Origin: Bacilli bacterium
GTDB lineage: Bacteria; Bacillota_I; Bacilli_A; RF39; UBA660
Length of the DNA: 15,102 bases
Assembly (NCBI GenBank): GCA_016296185.1
Contig: JAEDJT010000035.1
Span: forward strand, 1-15,102
Reading direction: 5' to 3'
This document shows positions 13,733 through 15,102 of this stretch, in pieces (position 1 is the stretch's first letter; each line of letters begins with the position of its first letter). The notes beneath the pieces were generated by a model. That model made no database searches, had not been told where the DNA came from, and saw only the letters and a program-made list of their open reading frames with translations. A program made the position numbers and the translations under genes.

Positions 13733-13761
13733 ATTATAGCATATGCTATATTCTTTAACAA
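13733..13761 (-). promoter_or_regulatory. Promoter of the riboswitch-ATPase transcript
   Basis: The minus strand has -35 TTGTTA (13756-13761), 17 bases, then -10 TATAAT (13733-13738) with TGC extension. It starts transcription about 35 bases before the aptamer. It is one of the strongest promoters in the window. Confidence 0.85.
13735..13750. promoter_or_regulatory. 16-bp perfect palindrome over the -10
   Basis: TATAGCATATGCTATA reads the same on both strands and covers the -10 and half of the spacer of the ATPase promoter. It could be an operator for a dimeric repressor, adding transcriptional control to the riboswitch. Part of the symmetry is contributed by the extended -10 itself, so coincidence is possible. 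Confidence 0.4.
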
Positions 13762-13813
13762 TGTTCCCTTTATTATTAATTCGTTTTTCCATTTTATCAC
13801 CTAGTTGATTATC

Positions 13814-13849
13814 TATTATACACGAAAAAAGGTATATTCCTATACCTTC
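13814..13849. repeat. Terminator module repeat, copy 1
   Basis: This 36-base stretch is nearly identical to 15031-15067, differing by one A in a homopolymer run. It contains a terminator hairpin and, on the minus strand, GTGTATAATA right behind the T-tract. The two copies flank the hypothetical gene 13850-14983. Confidence 0.85.
13825..13848 (-). terminator. Terminator with GGAA loop
   Basis: A perfect 8-bp stem AAGGTATA/TATACCTT closes a GGAA tetraloop (minus sense) and is followed by T residues. It begins one base after the stop codon of the 13850-14983 gene. Confidence 0.85.
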
Positions 13850-14983
13850 TTATTTTTTTAATAATTGTCTTATTATGAGAAAATCACTATCATATTCTTC
13901 TATATTTTTTTTATCTTTGTTAATAATAATTGGAGGAATAAATCTAATAGTCCATCCATTATTTATATAGTCACTAAATTCAGACTCATAATTGATTAAA
14001 CTTGTTGTTATTGTTTTTGTTTGAGTAGATTCAACTTTATGAAAACCACAACATCTAACTAATATATCTCCGATATCATCGTTTGTCCAATCTATTATTT
14101 TTTCAATTTCATTTTGTGGACTTTCTGTATATATATATAAATCTTCAAAGAATCTATAAAAACATGCTTTAGCATTAATTATACCTAAAATTAATTCAAT
14201 TATATGTCTTTCCCTAGTTACTGGTATTCCATTAATATATTCTAAATATACAGGTTGACTTATATAATTTAAAAAGTTTTTAAATTGTCCAGTTGTTATA
14301 TAACCTTTTTCTTTTATTTCTTTTGACATATTTAAATATCCATCAGAAGTTTTATGATTTTCTAATATATTTTCATTATAATTTATAGAATATTTTATTC
14401 TATTATAATTAAAAGATAAATCTCGTCCTTTATGTCCATATTTTCCAACATTATATAAATATCCATTAGGTGTTATATACCATGCATCAGGCTGGTATAC
14501 ATTATCTTTTTTATTTTGTTCATATTGAATAGTCATGTATTTTTTTAATTCATTTATCGCTTCTATGATTGTTTTATTAAGTGAGGTATAATACTCTTTA
14601 TTTTTTGGAAATAAATCTATATAAATAAATGATAATCTTTTGATTAAGTATAAATAATTTTCTATTGCTTTAGAAGAAAAATCTATTTTTTTATATTCAT
14701 CTAATATCCAATATATTTCTTCTTCAATACTTTCAAACTCACTAGAAACAGAACAGGCATTTTCGTAATCAATATATATATTTTTTTTAAACCACTCATC
14801 TATATTAAATCTATTAAATATATTTATTAATAAATCACCTTGTTTAAAAATTTCTGAATACTTTTCAATAAATGATAAAGGTATTCTATAATCATATACT
14901 TCTTTTTTTCCATTATCTTCAACATTAACTAGTGCTAGATAATATTCTTCTCTATTTTCTAATTCTTTAAAATATTTAATCAT
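13850..14983 (-). CDS. Hypothetical protein, 377 aa
   Basis: I do not recognise this family. The protein is soluble, with no signal peptide or membrane helix, and rich in Tyr, Ile, Asn and Lys. The N-terminal 120 residues contain acidic helical stretches (SSEFESIEEEIYWILDEYKKI). A conserved-looking motif YQPDAWYITPNGYLYNVGKYGHKGRD begins near residue 160 and is the best handle for a search (quoted here in part: DAWYITPNGYLYN). A later segment carries paired cysteines in VRCCGFHKV. The reading frame extends to a TTG at 15001, but ATG 14983 with GAGGT upstream is the better start. It is a single-gene transcript flanked by two copies of the same terminator module. Confidence 0.75.
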   Translation of the reverse strand: MIKYFKELENREEYYLALVNVEDNGKKEVYDYRIPLSFIEKYSEIFKQGDLLINIFNRFNIDEWFKKNIYIDYENACSVSSEFESIEEEIYWILDEYKKIDFSSKAIENYLYLIKRLSFIYIDLFPKNKEYYTSLNKTIIEAINELKKYMTIQYEQNKKDNVYQPDAWYITPNGYLYNVGKYGHKGRDLSFNYNRIKYSINYNENILENHKTSDGYLNMSKEIKEKGYITTGQFKNFLNYISQPVYLEYINGIPVTRERHIIELILGIINAKACFYRFFEDLYIYTESPQNEIEKIIDWTNDDIGDILVRCCGFHKVESTQTKTITTSLINYESEFSDYINNGWTIRFIPPIIINKDKKNIEEYDSDFLIIRQLLKK

Positions 14984-15000
14984 ATATATACCTCTTCTCA

Positions 15001-15029
15001 ATTAAATAATTATTTCTTGTCTTGGTCAA
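15001..15029 (-). promoter_or_regulatory. Candidate promoter of the 377-aa gene
   Basis: The minus strand has -35 TTGACC (15024-15029), 17 bases, then TTTAAT (15001-15006). The leader would be very short. An alternative -10, TATAAT in the repeat at 15031-15067, lacks a -35. Confidence 0.5.
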
Positions 15030-15030
15030 T

Positions 15031-15067
15031 TATTATACACGAAAAAAAGGTATATTCCTATACCTTC
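15031..15067. repeat. Terminator module repeat, copy 2
   Basis: Second copy of the module at 13814-13849, with one extra A in the A-run and otherwise the same over the shared length. Confidence 0.85.
15042..15066 (-). terminator. Terminator with GGAA loop, second copy
   Basis: The same 8-bp stem AAGGTATA/TATACCTT and GGAA loop, followed by seven T residues on the minus strand. It ends the gene entering from the right edge. Confidence 0.85.
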
Positions 15068-15068
15068 A

Positions 15069-15102
15069 TTATTTTTTATTGTTTGGAACTAATTTCTTTA
15101 CT
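15069..15102 (-). CDS. C-terminal codons of a gene cut by the right edge
   Basis: A terminator at 15042-15066 implies a gene ending here on the minus strand. The most likely frame reads V-K-K-L-V-P-N-N-K-K then TAA TGA, just before the hairpin like its neighbours. Another open frame (S-K-E-I-S-S-K-Q, stop at 15076-15078) cannot be excluded. The product is unknown. Confidence 0.4.
   Translation of the reverse strand, partial: VKKLVPNNKK

Noticed and set aside
13561..13740. M-box or yybP-ykoY riboswitch
   Set aside because: The conserved cores of those families are not present, while GATTACAC and GGGACAG with three short hairpins match NiCo.
1..15102. Mycoplasma-type code with TGA as Trp
   Set aside because: Tryptophans in conserved motifs (for example thioredoxin WCGPC) use TGG and no gene needs TGA read-through.

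Overview
The window is about 15 kb of very AT-rich DNA that reads as a compact, low-GC Gram-positive genome (Bacillota/Bacilli type, possibly an uncultured gut lineage). Every supported gene is on the minus strand. Reasons: strong AGGAGG-type ribosome sites, extended -10 promoters, short U-tailed terminators that often overlap stop codons, and standard-code genes (Trp from TGG, TAA stops). A superoxide reductase, an O2-labile type of radical SAM enzyme and a thioredoxin couple suggest an anaerobe. The species cannot be named from this window. Positions run left to right; transcription runs right to left.

Left part (1-3460): the start of an unfinished gene at the edge, a hypothetical protein, a GGDEF protein with a divergent EAL-like C-terminus, an M3-type zinc metallopeptidase, and a small GDIF-start protein. 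Middle-left (3570-5610): a frame-disrupted MarR-family gene downstream of a tightly coupled trxB-trxA pair, then a DUF1653 protein whose best start codon is ATA. Middle (5638-8944): a four-gene unit in transcription order radical SAM/SPASM-like enzyme, WYL-domain regulator, SIS-domain protein and HAM1-type NTP pyrophosphatase. The last two are coupled, and the SIS ribosome site is locked in an 11-bp hairpin. This is the best candidate here for an undescribed system.

Middle-right (8945-10875): an XRE regulator with a zinc ribbon and a perfect operator-like dyad over its own -35, a small protein with a papain-like Cys-His-Asp pattern, a 40-residue C-terminal scrap of mnmA, and a superoxide reductase with extra cysteines. 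Right part (10930-15102): a P-type cation ATPase behind a clear NiCo (czcD) riboswitch with an overlapping terminator, which assigns the pump to transition-metal export; then a hypothetical protein flanked by near-identical terminator modules, and the last codons of another gene at the edge.

The theme is stress and metal homeostasis (thioredoxin, superoxide reductase, metal pump, MarR remnant) with a separate nucleotide/sugar-phosphate/radical SAM cassette. No tRNA, rRNA, CRISPR array, insertion sequence or integrase was seen.
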